Part shown: piece by piece, positions 9,365 to 16,956 of the stretch
Position numbering within the stretch: the first letter of the stretch is position 1
Layout: every line of letters begins with the position of its first letter
Translations under genes and position numbers: made by a program
Notes under the pieces: generated by a model
Seen by the model: only the letters and a program-made list of their open reading frames with translations
Told to the model about the DNA's origin: nothing
The model's database searches: none
Source of the DNA: Hallerella porci
GTDB taxonomy: Bacteria; Fibrobacterota; Fibrobacteria; Fibrobacterales; Fibrobacteraceae
Direction: 5' to 3'
NCBI RefSeq assembly: GCF_003148885.1
Contig: NZ_QGHD01000016.1
Location: forward strand, 1 to 53,417
DNA: 53,417 nucleotides

Positions 9365-10078
9365 TTAAAGAGTGGCGAGGAATTTTTTCGCACGATCGCT
9401 GTAAAGTTGATCGTCGCCGTAAACCTTAATCAATTTTTCGGCGGCAGCTTTTGCTTTGTCTTGGAAGCCCATTTGATTGTAAACGAGAGCGAGTTTCCAA
9501 AGAGCGTCTGCGATTGTCGGGACTTGGTCTGCCGGTTCGAGCTTTTCGTAGCGGTCTTCTAAGTCGCCCGTGCGCTTGCCGAACTCTGCGACGAACTTTT
9601 CGAGAAGAGCTGCCGCAGAAGAATAATCTTTCTTTTCAATCGCCACTGCAGCTTGACCGTGCATTGCGCCGCCGCGGATTAACGGAACCGAGCCCGCATT
9701 GTCCAAAGCCTTTTGATAAAGGACTGCGGCTTCATCAAATTCGCCATTTTGGAAGCGGATATTGCCCGCGAGAAGCGCTGCCTTTGCCAAAGTTTCGTCT
9801 TTCAGTTGATTGGAGGCGATCAAGCCTTCGTAAAGAGCTAAAGCGCTATCTTTTTTACCGGTATATTCGTAAGCGAGAGCCGGACCGAGCAATTCAGCTT
9901 GCGCTGCATCGGCTTTATTTTTTGACCCGTGAAAATGCACAATCGCAATCACCACGAGAATGACGATTAAAAGAATTGCCCCCACCTTGATTCCGTGCTG
10001 GAGAAAAAATTCCTTCATATCGGAATTTGCCGCGGAAGTTCCGGCATTAGGCATATTATTCGGCATATTATTGGCCAT
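9365..10078 (-). CDS. Membrane-anchored TPR protein, YfgM/PpiD-partner-like
   Basis: A 237-residue protein with an Asn/Met-rich N-terminal tail, one transmembrane helix at about residues 31-48 and then several TPR-type helical repeats (LAYEYTGKKDSALALYEGL, AALLAGNIRFQNGEFDEAAVLYQKAL, LWKLALVYNQMGFQDKAKAAAEKLI). The layout (one N-terminal anchor, periplasmic TPR domain) matches the YfgM-like TPR_21 family that assists the Sec translocon. Whether it acts so here is inference; a PpiD-like chaperone is encoded at 37477-39414. ATG at 10078 follows AAGGA. Confidence 0.75.
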   Translation of the reverse strand: MANNMPNNMPNAGTSAANSDMKEFFLQHGIKVGAILLIVILVVIAIVHFHGSKNKADAAQAELLGPALAYEYTGKKDSALALYEGLIASNQLKDETLAKAALLAGNIRFQNGEFDEAAVLYQKALDNAGSVPLIRGGAMHGQAAVAIEKKDYSSAAALLEKFVAEFGKRTGDLEDRYEKLEPADQVPTIADALWKLALVYNQMGFQDKAKAAAEKLIKVYGDDQLYSDRAKKFLATL

Positions 10079-10089
10079 ATTTTCGGTCC

Positions 10090-10118
10090 TTGAAAAAAAA
10101 TTTGCGATTTAATATAGA
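10090..10118 (+). promoter_or_regulatory. Probable promoter of tRNA-Thr
   Basis: TTGAAA (10090-10095) and TATAGA (10113-10118) are spaced by exactly 17 bp, 37 bp before the tRNA. Confidence 0.6.
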
Positions 10119-10155
10119 AATTTTTTCAATTTATTACTACATTTGTGTTCGCCTT

Positions 10156-10228
10156 GCCACTCTAGCTCAGCTGGTAGAGCAGCTGATTCGTAATCAGCAG
10201 GTCGGCAGTTCAAATCTGCTGGGTGGCT
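10156..10228 (+). tRNA. tRNA-Thr (CGT)
   Basis: Full cloverleaf: acceptor GCCACTC/GGGTGGC, D arm with AGCTCAGCTGGTAGAGC, anticodon stem GCTGA/TCAGC with loop TTCGTAA (anticodon CGT, reads ACG), and T arm with GTTCAAATC. CCA is not encoded. Confidence 0.96.
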
Positions 10229-10238
10229 CGAAAAAAAA

Positions 10239-10263
10239 AGCGTCTCGTTGAGGCGCTTTTTTT
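10239..10263 (+). terminator. Terminator of tRNA-Thr
   Basis: AGCGTCTC and GAGGCGCT pair around GTT, followed by seven T. A run of A on the other side would let it work in both directions. Confidence 0.88.
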
Positions 10264-10281
10264 AATGAGAAATTAGAAGGG

Positions 10282-10700
10282 AGAGTTTGAGAACTTAGAG
10301 CTTAGAACTTTGATCTTAGAAAACTCTAAGCTCTAAAATCTAAGCTCTAAGATCTTGCATTACCGCGCGGAGCGCCTAACTCTCTAATTATGCATTGTTA
10401 ATTATCCATTATGCATTGAATCCAAGCGGGCTTTCCATTTCCTCATTTTTTCTCATGCAACGCTGCGGGAACACATTTAACACGTCAAATTCGTTCTTGC
10501 AACGCTGCGGCAAGGCTTTTTAAATGAAAAATGTAGATGATGGCGCGGCGGGGTTTTGATAGCTTAGAGCTGAGAACTTAGAGCTTAGAACTTTGAACTT
10601 AGAAATTCTAAGATCTAAAATCTAAGTTCTAAGATCTCATTCGCGCGGTGCGCCTAACTCTATAATTATGCATTGTTAATTATCCATTATGCATTGAATT
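10282..10700. repeat. Two copies of a dispersed intergenic repeat
   Basis: The gene-free interval between tRNA-Thr and psd holds two similar units (about 10289-10420 and 10569-10698). Each starts with tandem CTTAGA-type hexamers forming a large imperfect inverted repeat (CTTAGAGCTTAGAACTTTGA against TCTAAGCTCTAAGATC), followed by GCGCGG, GCGCCTAACTCT and ATTATGCATTGTTAATT, then TCCATTATGCATTGAAT. Between them CAACGCTGCGG occurs twice (10459 and 10501). Part of the same motif recurs at about 39550-39595, and the TGCATTGTTAATT tail near 183. Confidence 0.75.
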
Positions 10701-10764
10701 ATTTGCTTTCGCTTCATTTGCCCGGTACTTCTTTGTTAACTGTTAATTTTCTACATTGCGTTCA

Positions 10765-11622
10765 ATGAATTCTCCACGTTATGTTTTTATGAAACTTCTC
10801 CCGAAGAACTTGGAATCGAGACTCTTCGGAAATTTGATTAACTTAAAAATTCCCGTGCTTTCTAAACTGGCGCGGAATTTATTTGCCAAAGCTTATCACT
10901 TAGAAATGAGCGAAGCATCGAAACCGCTTTCGGCGTATGCCAATATCGGCGAACTTTTTGTGCGCACTTTGGCTCCGGGAAAGCGTCCCATCGCCGATGC
11001 CGAAATTGTAAGTCCAGTCGACGGACGCGAATCGCAATCGGGAATTCTCTACGGTGAAAATGCCGAGATGATTCAAGCAAAAGGAAAAACATATTCCCTC
11101 GCCGAACTTCTCCGCGATAAAGAGCTCGCCGCCCACTTTGCGCGCGGACGGTTTGCGACAATTTACCTCGCCCCATTTAATTATCACCGCATCCATTCTC
11201 CTGTTTCAGGAAAACTCATCGCGGCAAGTTACTGCCCGGGAACTCTTTGGCCGGTGAACAACTGGAGCGTAAACCGCGTCGAAGGACTTTTCTGCATTAA
11301 CGAACGCATTACGACTCGCATCGCTGTCGATGGTGGCGGAGAACTTTTACTCGTCAAAGTCGGAGCGACCAATGTCGGACGTATTGCGGTCAATTATGCG
11401 CCGAATTGGATTACGAATGTCGGAAAACTTCCCCGCCATGCGCCTCGTATCGATTACACGCCTCAAGAAGAATATCGCTTTAAACGCGGCGATGAACTCG
11501 GACGTTTTGAAATGGGAAGCACTGTCATCTTAATCGCCGACGAAATTCTCGCGAATCGTCATCCCGAACTTTTCGCCAAGACTCTCGGGAAAGCGGTTAA
11601 AATGGGCGAATCTCTTCTTTAA
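10765..11622 (+). CDS. psd: Phosphatidylserine decarboxylase proenzyme
   Basis: About 285 residues. Psd makes phosphatidylethanolamine from phosphatidylserine at the inner membrane and cleaves itself to form a pyruvoyl group. Visible motifs: FVRTLAPGKRPI, SPVDGR, the catalytic region APFNYHRIHSPVSG and a C-terminal EMGST, where the Ser of GST (about 253) would become the pyruvoyl residue. ATG at 10765 is preferred over an upstream in-frame TTG because the repeat DNA ends there; no clear ribosome site is visible, and ATG 10789 is an alternative. It heads a same-strand run of five genes up to 14617. Confidence 0.93.
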   Translation: MNSPRYVFMKLLPKNLESRLFGNLINLKIPVLSKLARNLFAKAYHLEMSEASKPLSAYANIGELFVRTLAPGKRPIADAEIVSPVDGRESQSGILYGENAEMIQAKGKTYSLAELLRDKELAAHFARGRFATIYLAPFNYHRIHSPVSGKLIAASYCPGTLWPVNNWSVNRVEGLFCINERITTRIAVDGGGELLLVKVGATNVGRIAVNYAPNWITNVGKLPRHAPRIDYTPQEEYRFKRGDELGRFEMGSTVILIADEILANRHPELFAKTLGKAVKMGESLL

Positions 11623-11631
11623 TTTTTATCG

Positions 11632-12453
11632 ATGCGTTGGGAAAAGGAACATCCGGACATTATGCGCGGAACCGCAGCCTTTGTCCGCTTTTTCGCCAAT
11701 GTTCCCGATCCTGTTGTCGCAATTGCAAATCGTGCGAGCACTCTCGAATCCAAAATGGCGTGGACTCTTTTGGGAACTTGCATTGAACAAGGAATTCCGC
11801 TTTCGCTTTTACAAAAAGTTCTGAACGCACTCTTTGAAAATTTTCCCGATGAAAAACTTTTTGCATTTCCGATTCCCGCCGAAAATGAAATTCAAAAAGT
11901 CGTTCGCGCGGCGAAGAAAACTTATGATTGGCCCGAAGAAGAATGCGTTCCCGGAATTTTCTTTAGCGTCGGCAATTTTGTGCGAAGGCGTTCACCGCTT
12001 CCCGGCTGGGCTGCTTCTACATCGTTACAAGGAATTCTCCGCGATCTCGGCGAAATTTTTTTCATGGGAAAAGGCGCGTATCGCCCGAAAGCAATTCTTT
12101 CGATTTCGCGTTTATTTTCACCAGCGCCCCGCGGACTCGGCGTTCTCCGAACTCAATTTCAAAATGATATTTCACCCGTTCCATTTGCCTTTGGCATTCG
12201 CCGATGGATCGGTTTAATCGGACCCGGAAAAGAAATCGGTTACGCCGAAATGGACGAAACGCGGAAACGCAAATTAGCATTATCGCTTTGCAAAGCGCTC
12301 GCCCGCAAAGATCCGCGGATGACTGCGCACGCATTTCAATTTTTCTTAGAGCCATCGGAGCACGGATTTATCTGCGCTGATTTGACTGCGAATTGCACAC
12401 AATGTCCGCTCACTTCTTTTTGCCCCAAAAGTTTTGTCGGAGTTCTCAAATGA
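11632..12453 (+). CDS. Unknown protein with EndoIII-type iron-sulfur loop
   Basis: A 273-residue cytoplasmic protein not recognised by name. Its C-terminus carries Cys248, 255, 258 and 264, that is C-x6-C-x2-C-x5-C, exactly the spacing of the [4Fe-4S] loop in endonuclease III and MutY. The stretch before it (KRKLALSLCKALARKDPRMTAHAFQFFLEP) resembles the helices that precede that loop in HhH-GPD glycosylases. A clear helix-hairpin-helix with catalytic Lys/Asp is not evident to me, so it may be a divergent or non-catalytic relative. It starts 9 bp after psd and its stop overlaps the next start (ATGA), so it is translated in the psd operon. Confidence 0.7.
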   Translation: MRWEKEHPDIMRGTAAFVRFFANVPDPVVAIANRASTLESKMAWTLLGTCIEQGIPLSLLQKVLNALFENFPDEKLFAFPIPAENEIQKVVRAAKKTYDWPEEECVPGIFFSVGNFVRRRSPLPGWAASTSLQGILRDLGEIFFMGKGAYRPKAILSISRLFSPAPRGLGVLRTQFQNDISPVPFAFGIRRWIGLIGPGKEIGYAEMDETRKRKLALSLCKALARKDPRMTAHAFQFFLEPSEHGFICADLTANCTQCPLTSFCPKSFVGVLK

Positions 12454-13298
12454 AAATTTGGACGCTTCTTTTCGCTCTTCTTTTCCTTTGCAGTTGCGAA
12501 GGAAAAAAATCTCTTTTGGATTTGAATTTATACCATTTTCTTTATCGCGAAAGCGCTCCAGTTGCAGTAGAACTTTACGATTCCGCAACGGTTTTAAAAC
12601 TCGTTCCCGCTTCGTGGAATTTGAAAAATTATGCGATTTCTACGATGGCAGAACTCGTCTATGCGCCCGTCGCCGGCGACTCTTTGCACATTCGCATTTT
12701 AGAATTTAAAACCGAAATGTCTGCGCTTGCCTTCTATTTAAATAGCGGACTTGTGCAAGAACGTTTGCCCGTTATCGACGGCGATTCCCGCGAAATTGCA
12801 ATGCGAAGCGGTCCGCGTCTTTTCGTTTTTCGCTACGGCCTTTTGCGCAATCACGAACGCGGCGAACTCGAACATTATGTGCAAAATTTTCCCGATTACC
12901 GCGCAGGACTTCCGCCCGAATTTTTGAGCCTTCCGATTGCCGACCGTCTTCCCGGCGAAGCGTCCATTCAAATGAAAAATTTTTTGGGAATCGAATCCAA
13001 CTTTCCGATGCTCGTGCAAGGATTCCGCGGCAATGATGTTTATTGGAACGCTGCCCGCAGTTGGGAATCCGTTTCCGAAGAAGATTGGAAAAATTGGACT
13101 TTTAATTTGCAAAAAAAGACTGCGGATATTTTTTGGAATGCGGATACGCTTTTCTTCAACGCAGGAATCGAAAGCCGCGGCGCTGCGATGCGTTTGTCCG
13201 ATGGTCGTCTCGTTTGCCTTTGGGGCGCTTTGGATTCCAAAAATTTACTAGAACGCTTTCGAAAAATCGCAGAAAGCGTTTACAATTCTCCGGAATAA
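12450..13298 (+). CDS. Lipoprotein of unknown function
   Basis: A 282-residue protein starting at the ATG that overlaps the preceding stop codon. The N-terminus MKIWTLLFALLFLCSC is a lipoprotein signal, with the lipidated Cys at about residue 16 (LCSC|EG). The mature part has mixed alpha/beta content and tryptophan-rich stretches (WNAARSWESVSEEDWKNWTF), and no family motif that I know, though a DUF6599-like exported protein is possible. Position in the psd operon suggests an envelope role only in a general way. Confidence 0.8.
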   Translation: MKIWTLLFALLFLCSCEGKKSLLDLNLYHFLYRESAPVAVELYDSATVLKLVPASWNLKNYAISTMAELVYAPVAGDSLHIRILEFKTEMSALAFYLNSGLVQERLPVIDGDSREIAMRSGPRLFVFRYGLLRNHERGELEHYVQNFPDYRAGLPPEFLSLPIADRLPGEASIQMKNFLGIESNFPMLVQGFRGNDVYWNAARSWESVSEEDWKNWTFNLQKKTADIFWNADTLFFNAGIESRGAAMRLSDGRLVCLWGALDSKNLLERFRKIAESVYNSPE

Positions 13299-13312
13299 CT
13301 ATATTAAAAATC

Positions 13313-13639
13313 ATGGCACAAATCGATACTTTAGCAGAAACAATTCTTGAAAAACTTCGGATGGTTTCCCAAGCAGAAACCGTCATCGGAAAACCCATTC
13401 AAGCGGGCGCAGTTACCGTCATTCCGGTAAGTCGCGTTTCGATGGGATTTGGACTCGGCGGGAAAAAAGAAGCCGTTGCCGCTTCGGGTGGCGGACTTTC
13501 GGTAAATCCTGTCGCTTTCGTCGTCATCTCGGGCGAAGATGTGCGCATTATGCCCATTGCGAAAGAAAACGATATCGTTTCGAAAGTCGCGGATTTAGTT
13601 CCCGATGTTCTTTCGGCGTTTAAGAAAAAAGAAGCATAA
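13313..13639 (+). CDS. GerW/YtfJ-family protein
   Basis: A 108-residue protein with the family core AGAVTVIPVSRVSMGFGLGG, a glycine-rich turn (ASGGGLSVNPVAFVVI) and a closing VSKVADLVPDVLSAF. In Bacillus the relative YtfJ/GerW is needed for spore germination, but family members occur in many non-sporulating bacteria with unknown roles. No sporulation gene is visible here. The ATG at 13313 is 15 bp after the lipoprotein stop; a longer upstream frame overlaps that gene and is rejected. Confidence 0.85.
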   Translation: MAQIDTLAETILEKLRMVSQAETVIGKPIQAGAVTVIPVSRVSMGFGLGGKKEAVAASGGGLSVNPVAFVVISGEDVRIMPIAKENDIVSKVADLVPDVLSAFKKKEA

Positions 13640-13645
13640 ACGAGA

Positions 13646-14617
13646 ATGGATTATTTACTTCTTGTTGTGGGGCTTGGACTTTTGCTTTTGGGAGCGGAAT
13701 TAATCGTCGATTCTTCCGTTGCTATCGCCAAGCGCGCCCGCGTTTCGAATTTTTTAATCGGGCTCACGATCGTCGGAATGGGAACGTCCGCGCCAGAACT
13801 TTTCGTTTCGTTTTCGTCTGCGCTCGAAGGTCACGGGGATGTCGCCATCGGAAATATCATCGGTTCGAATATTTGCAATATCTTTTTAATCTTAGGCGTT
13901 TCGGCGACTATTCTTCCTTTCGCTATTGATAAAGCGATTATCAAGCGCGATATTCCTTTCGGCATTTTCGCCGCTCTGCTTTTAACTTTCCTCGCGAACA
14001 AATCGTTGCTGAACGAAAATTGGAGCAATTCGCTTTCTCGTTTCGACGGCATTTTATTTTTGATTTTATTCGTCGGGTATATGTTTGTGACCGTTTACAA
14101 AAATCGGAAGCCAGCAGACGCTGCGGATAATATTGAAGAAGAAGCCGTTTCGCGTTTCAGCGGAAAGCCGATTTTGCTTTTGATTTTCATCGCAGTGGCA
14201 TCGCTTACGGGACTCATCGGAGGCGGAAAACTTTTCCTCGGTTCGGCGGAAAATTTAGCGCGGGCTTGGGGAGTCGATGAAGCGGTCATCGCAATTACCG
14301 TCGTCGCTTTGGGAACTTCCCTTCCCGAACTCATTACGTCGATTGTCGCTGCTCTCAAGAAAAATTCAGAACTCGCCCTCGGGAATGTCATCGGTTCGAA
14401 TATTTTCAATATTCTTCTCATTCTCGGGATTTCTTCAACGGCAGCACCGATTTCTATTCAAGGCGTTCTTCTTGAAGATTTTGTGGTGATGATTTTTGCA
14501 GCGCTTTGCACATTTCTCGTCGCACACACTTTCGGAAAAAATTTCTTTGACCGCATCGAAGGAATTTTCTTTCTCCTTTGCTATGTCGCATATACCGCTT
14601 ACTTGATTTTGCGCTAA
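13646..14617 (+). CDS. Calcium/sodium antiporter, CaCA family (YrbG-like)
   Basis: A 323-residue inner-membrane protein with about ten transmembrane helices. It has the two inverted alpha repeats of Na/Ca exchangers: GMGTSAPELFVS with GNIIGSNICNI in the first half and ALGTSLPELITS with GNVIGSNIFNI in the second. The Glu of each PEL motif is the ion-binding residue in the family. It would move calcium outward in exchange for sodium or protons. It follows the GerW-like gene by 6 bp and ends the operon. Confidence 0.93.
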   Translation: MDYLLLVVGLGLLLLGAELIVDSSVAIAKRARVSNFLIGLTIVGMGTSAPELFVSFSSALEGHGDVAIGNIIGSNICNIFLILGVSATILPFAIDKAIIKRDIPFGIFAALLLTFLANKSLLNENWSNSLSRFDGILFLILFVGYMFVTVYKNRKPADAADNIEEEAVSRFSGKPILLLIFIAVASLTGLIGGGKLFLGSAENLARAWGVDEAVIAITVVALGTSLPELITSIVAALKKNSELALGNVIGSNIFNILLILGISSTAAPISIQGVLLEDFVVMIFAALCTFLVAHTFGKNFFDRIEGIFFLLCYVAYTAYLILR

Positions 14618-14653
14618 AGAATTTCGAAAAATTTATTCGCAAAAATTTTCACA

Positions 14654-14685
14654 AAAAAATGCACGACTTACGCCGTGCATTTTTA
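14654..14685. terminator. Bidirectional terminator between antiporter and transketolase genes
   Basis: ATGCACG (14659-14665) pairs with CGTGCAT (14674-14680), with A before and T after, so it can serve both converging transcripts. Confidence 0.88.
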
Positions 14686-14716
14686 ATTTCTGCAACGCGG
14701 CTTCGCCGCGTTTCGC

Positions 14717-16801
14717 TTAGCCGTTGACTTTTTTGAAGTCGGCAACGTTCTTTTCAAATTCAGCGAGATACATCATCGCTTCCTTCGCAACTGCATCGGG
14801 TTCGTAACCGAATTTATTTTCGAGAACCGAAGCCGGAGCCGATGCGCCGAAGCGTTCAAGGCCTGCGACTTTGCCGAATCCGCCGACGACATCTTTGAAG
14901 AGAACCGGAAGTCCGCTCGAAAGCGCATAAACCGGAGTCCACGGAATAATGATTTCGTTGCGGAACTTTTCGTCTTGAATGCGGAAAAGTTTCGGGCTAA
15001 TCATCGAAACAACGCGGACATTTTTCGATTCTTTGCGGAGAAGTTCTGCTGCTTGATGGCAAAGAAGAACGTCGGAACCGTTTGCGACGAATGTCAAATC
15101 GGGCTTCTTGCCCGCGGGAGTGTTATCGCTTACGATATAAGCGCCCAAGCGGCATTTTGCCGCTTCCGCGTAGCGGGTCGTGCCCGCAGGGCACGGGAGG
15201 GCGCCCACTTTCTGACGGGTTAAAATCAAAGCGGTCGGACTGTCTTCGTTTTCGAAAGCCATTTCCCAAGCGACAGTCGTTTCGGCGGCATCTGCCGGAC
15301 GGAGAACGAGCATCTGCGGACGACCATCGTCTTTGTTCAAATCTTCGAGAAGACGAATCTGCGTTTCGTGTTCGATCGGCTGGTGAGTTGGACCGTCTTC
15401 GCCGACGCGGAAACTGTCGTGAGTGAACACATACTTCACCGGAAGTCCTTGAAGCGCCGCCATACGAATTACCGGCTTCATGAAATCGCTAAAGACAAAG
15501 AACGTTGCGCAAATCGGATAAAGTCCGCCCGAAAGCGCAAGGCCACAAGCGATGGCTCCCATCGAAAGTTCGGCAACGCCGACTTGCACGAAAGCACCGC
15601 CGAAATCTCCCGGCGTCATAATGCGCGTTTCGTTCAAGAATTTCTGCGTTTGGTCGCTGTTCGAAAGGTCTGCGGAACTGCAGATAATGTTGCGGTAATT
15701 CTTCGCCAAGTAAGCGAGAACAGTGCCCGAGCTATTGCGGGTTGCGACGTCATCTTTCTGCGCTAAATCTTTCAAGTTGAGCTTGACGCTGTTGCCGTTC
15801 AACCAGCTAGCGAGAGTCTTTGCCTTTTCCGGATTTTGCTTATCCCATTCTGCTTTCTTCGCATTCCATGCGGCCGCGAGTTTTTCGAGTTCCGCGAGGC
15901 GTTCTGCAAAAGCTTCTTTGACTTCGGGGAAAATTTCGAACGGATTTTCTGCGTTACCGCCCAAATGACGCACGGTTTCTTCGAGAGAAGCGCCTGCGCC
16001 CGAAAGCGGTTGACCGTGAGTGGAAACTTTTCCTTCAAACGATTCACCGGCTGCGCCGACTGCGCCCTTCGCCATCGTCGTTTGTCCGATGACAATCGTC
16101 GGACGTTCTGTTTCGGCAAAAGCCGCTTTAAAAGCTTGACGAAGTTCTTCCACATTTTCGCCATCGGCTTCGAGAACGCGCCAGCCCCAAGATTCGTATT
16201 GCTTCTTAAAATCTTGATCCATCACGTCGGCGGTTTTGCAAGAAAGTTGCACGCCGTTTGCGTCGTAGAAGAAAATCAAATTCGAGAGTTTTAAGTGACC
16301 TGCGATGCGGCCGATTCCGTAAGCGATTTCTTCTTGAATGCCGCCGTCCGAAACGAGCGCCACCGTTTTGTGCGAAATGATATCGCCGAACTGCGCCACT
16401 TTGTAACGTTCGCCGATAGCAACGCCCGCAGCCATTCCTTGTCCTAAGCCGAGAGGACCCGAGGAATTTTCAATGCCGTGTTCCACAGAAAGTTCGGGAT
16501 GACCCGAAGTAATGCTTCCGAATTGACGGAAATTCTTCAAATCCTCGAGGGTAAGACGACCCGTAAGAACGAGTTCCGAATAAAGCAGCGGAGACATGTG
16601 TCCCGGATCCATCAGAAAACGGTCGCGCGCTTCCCAATGCGGATTCTTCGGATCAAAACGGAGAAATTCCGCGAAGAGAAGAGTGATTGCGGTCGCAGCC
16701 CCCATCGCTCCACCCGGATGTCCGGATTTAGCTTTTTCAACCATGGCGGCGGAAAGAATGCGTACGTTGTCTGCTGCTTTGAGAATAATGGAATCGTTCA
16801 C
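14717..16801 (-). CDS. tkt: Transketolase
   Basis: A 694-residue enzyme moving two-carbon units between sugar phosphates with thiamine diphosphate and a divalent cation. Visible: KSGHPGGAMG near residue 25, DPGHMSP, SSGPLGLGQGMA, and the pyrimidine-domain stretch VFTHDSFRVGEDGPTHQPIEH. The ThDP-binding segment reads VSDGGIQEEIAYG...FYDANGVQLS, which differs from the GDG...N form of the E. coli enzyme and matches the form I know from Bacteroidetes transketolases. Translation starts at a GTG (16801) six bases after AGAGG. Confidence 0.93.
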   Translation of the reverse strand: MNDSIILKAADNVRILSAAMVEKAKSGHPGGAMGAATAITLLFAEFLRFDPKNPHWEARDRFLMDPGHMSPLLYSELVLTGRLTLEDLKNFRQFGSITSGHPELSVEHGIENSSGPLGLGQGMAAGVAIGERYKVAQFGDIISHKTVALVSDGGIQEEIAYGIGRIAGHLKLSNLIFFYDANGVQLSCKTADVMDQDFKKQYESWGWRVLEADGENVEELRQAFKAAFAETERPTIVIGQTTMAKGAVGAAGESFEGKVSTHGQPLSGAGASLEETVRHLGGNAENPFEIFPEVKEAFAERLAELEKLAAAWNAKKAEWDKQNPEKAKTLASWLNGNSVKLNLKDLAQKDDVATRNSSGTVLAYLAKNYRNIICSSADLSNSDQTQKFLNETRIMTPGDFGGAFVQVGVAELSMGAIACGLALSGGLYPICATFFVFSDFMKPVIRMAALQGLPVKYVFTHDSFRVGEDGPTHQPIEHETQIRLLEDLNKDDGRPQMLVLRPADAAETTVAWEMAFENEDSPTALILTRQKVGALPCPAGTTRYAEAAKCRLGAYIVSDNTPAGKKPDLTFVANGSDVLLCHQAAELLRKESKNVRVVSMISPKLFRIQDEKFRNEIIIPWTPVYALSSGLPVLFKDVVGGFGKVAGLERFGASAPASVLENKFGYEPDAVAKEAMMYLAEFEKNVADFKKVNG

Positions 16802-16956
16802 AGGAAGCCTCTGTAAAAATTTTGCGCCCCAAATTTAAATACATTTGAAAATTTCTCAACCCGCAAAAACTTGAAATTCCTTAGAAAAGCCGAAAAGTCG
16901 ATGGCGAAGCGCAAAAAATCTCGGAGTTTCCCGTAAAAAAACTATATTCGCCCCCG

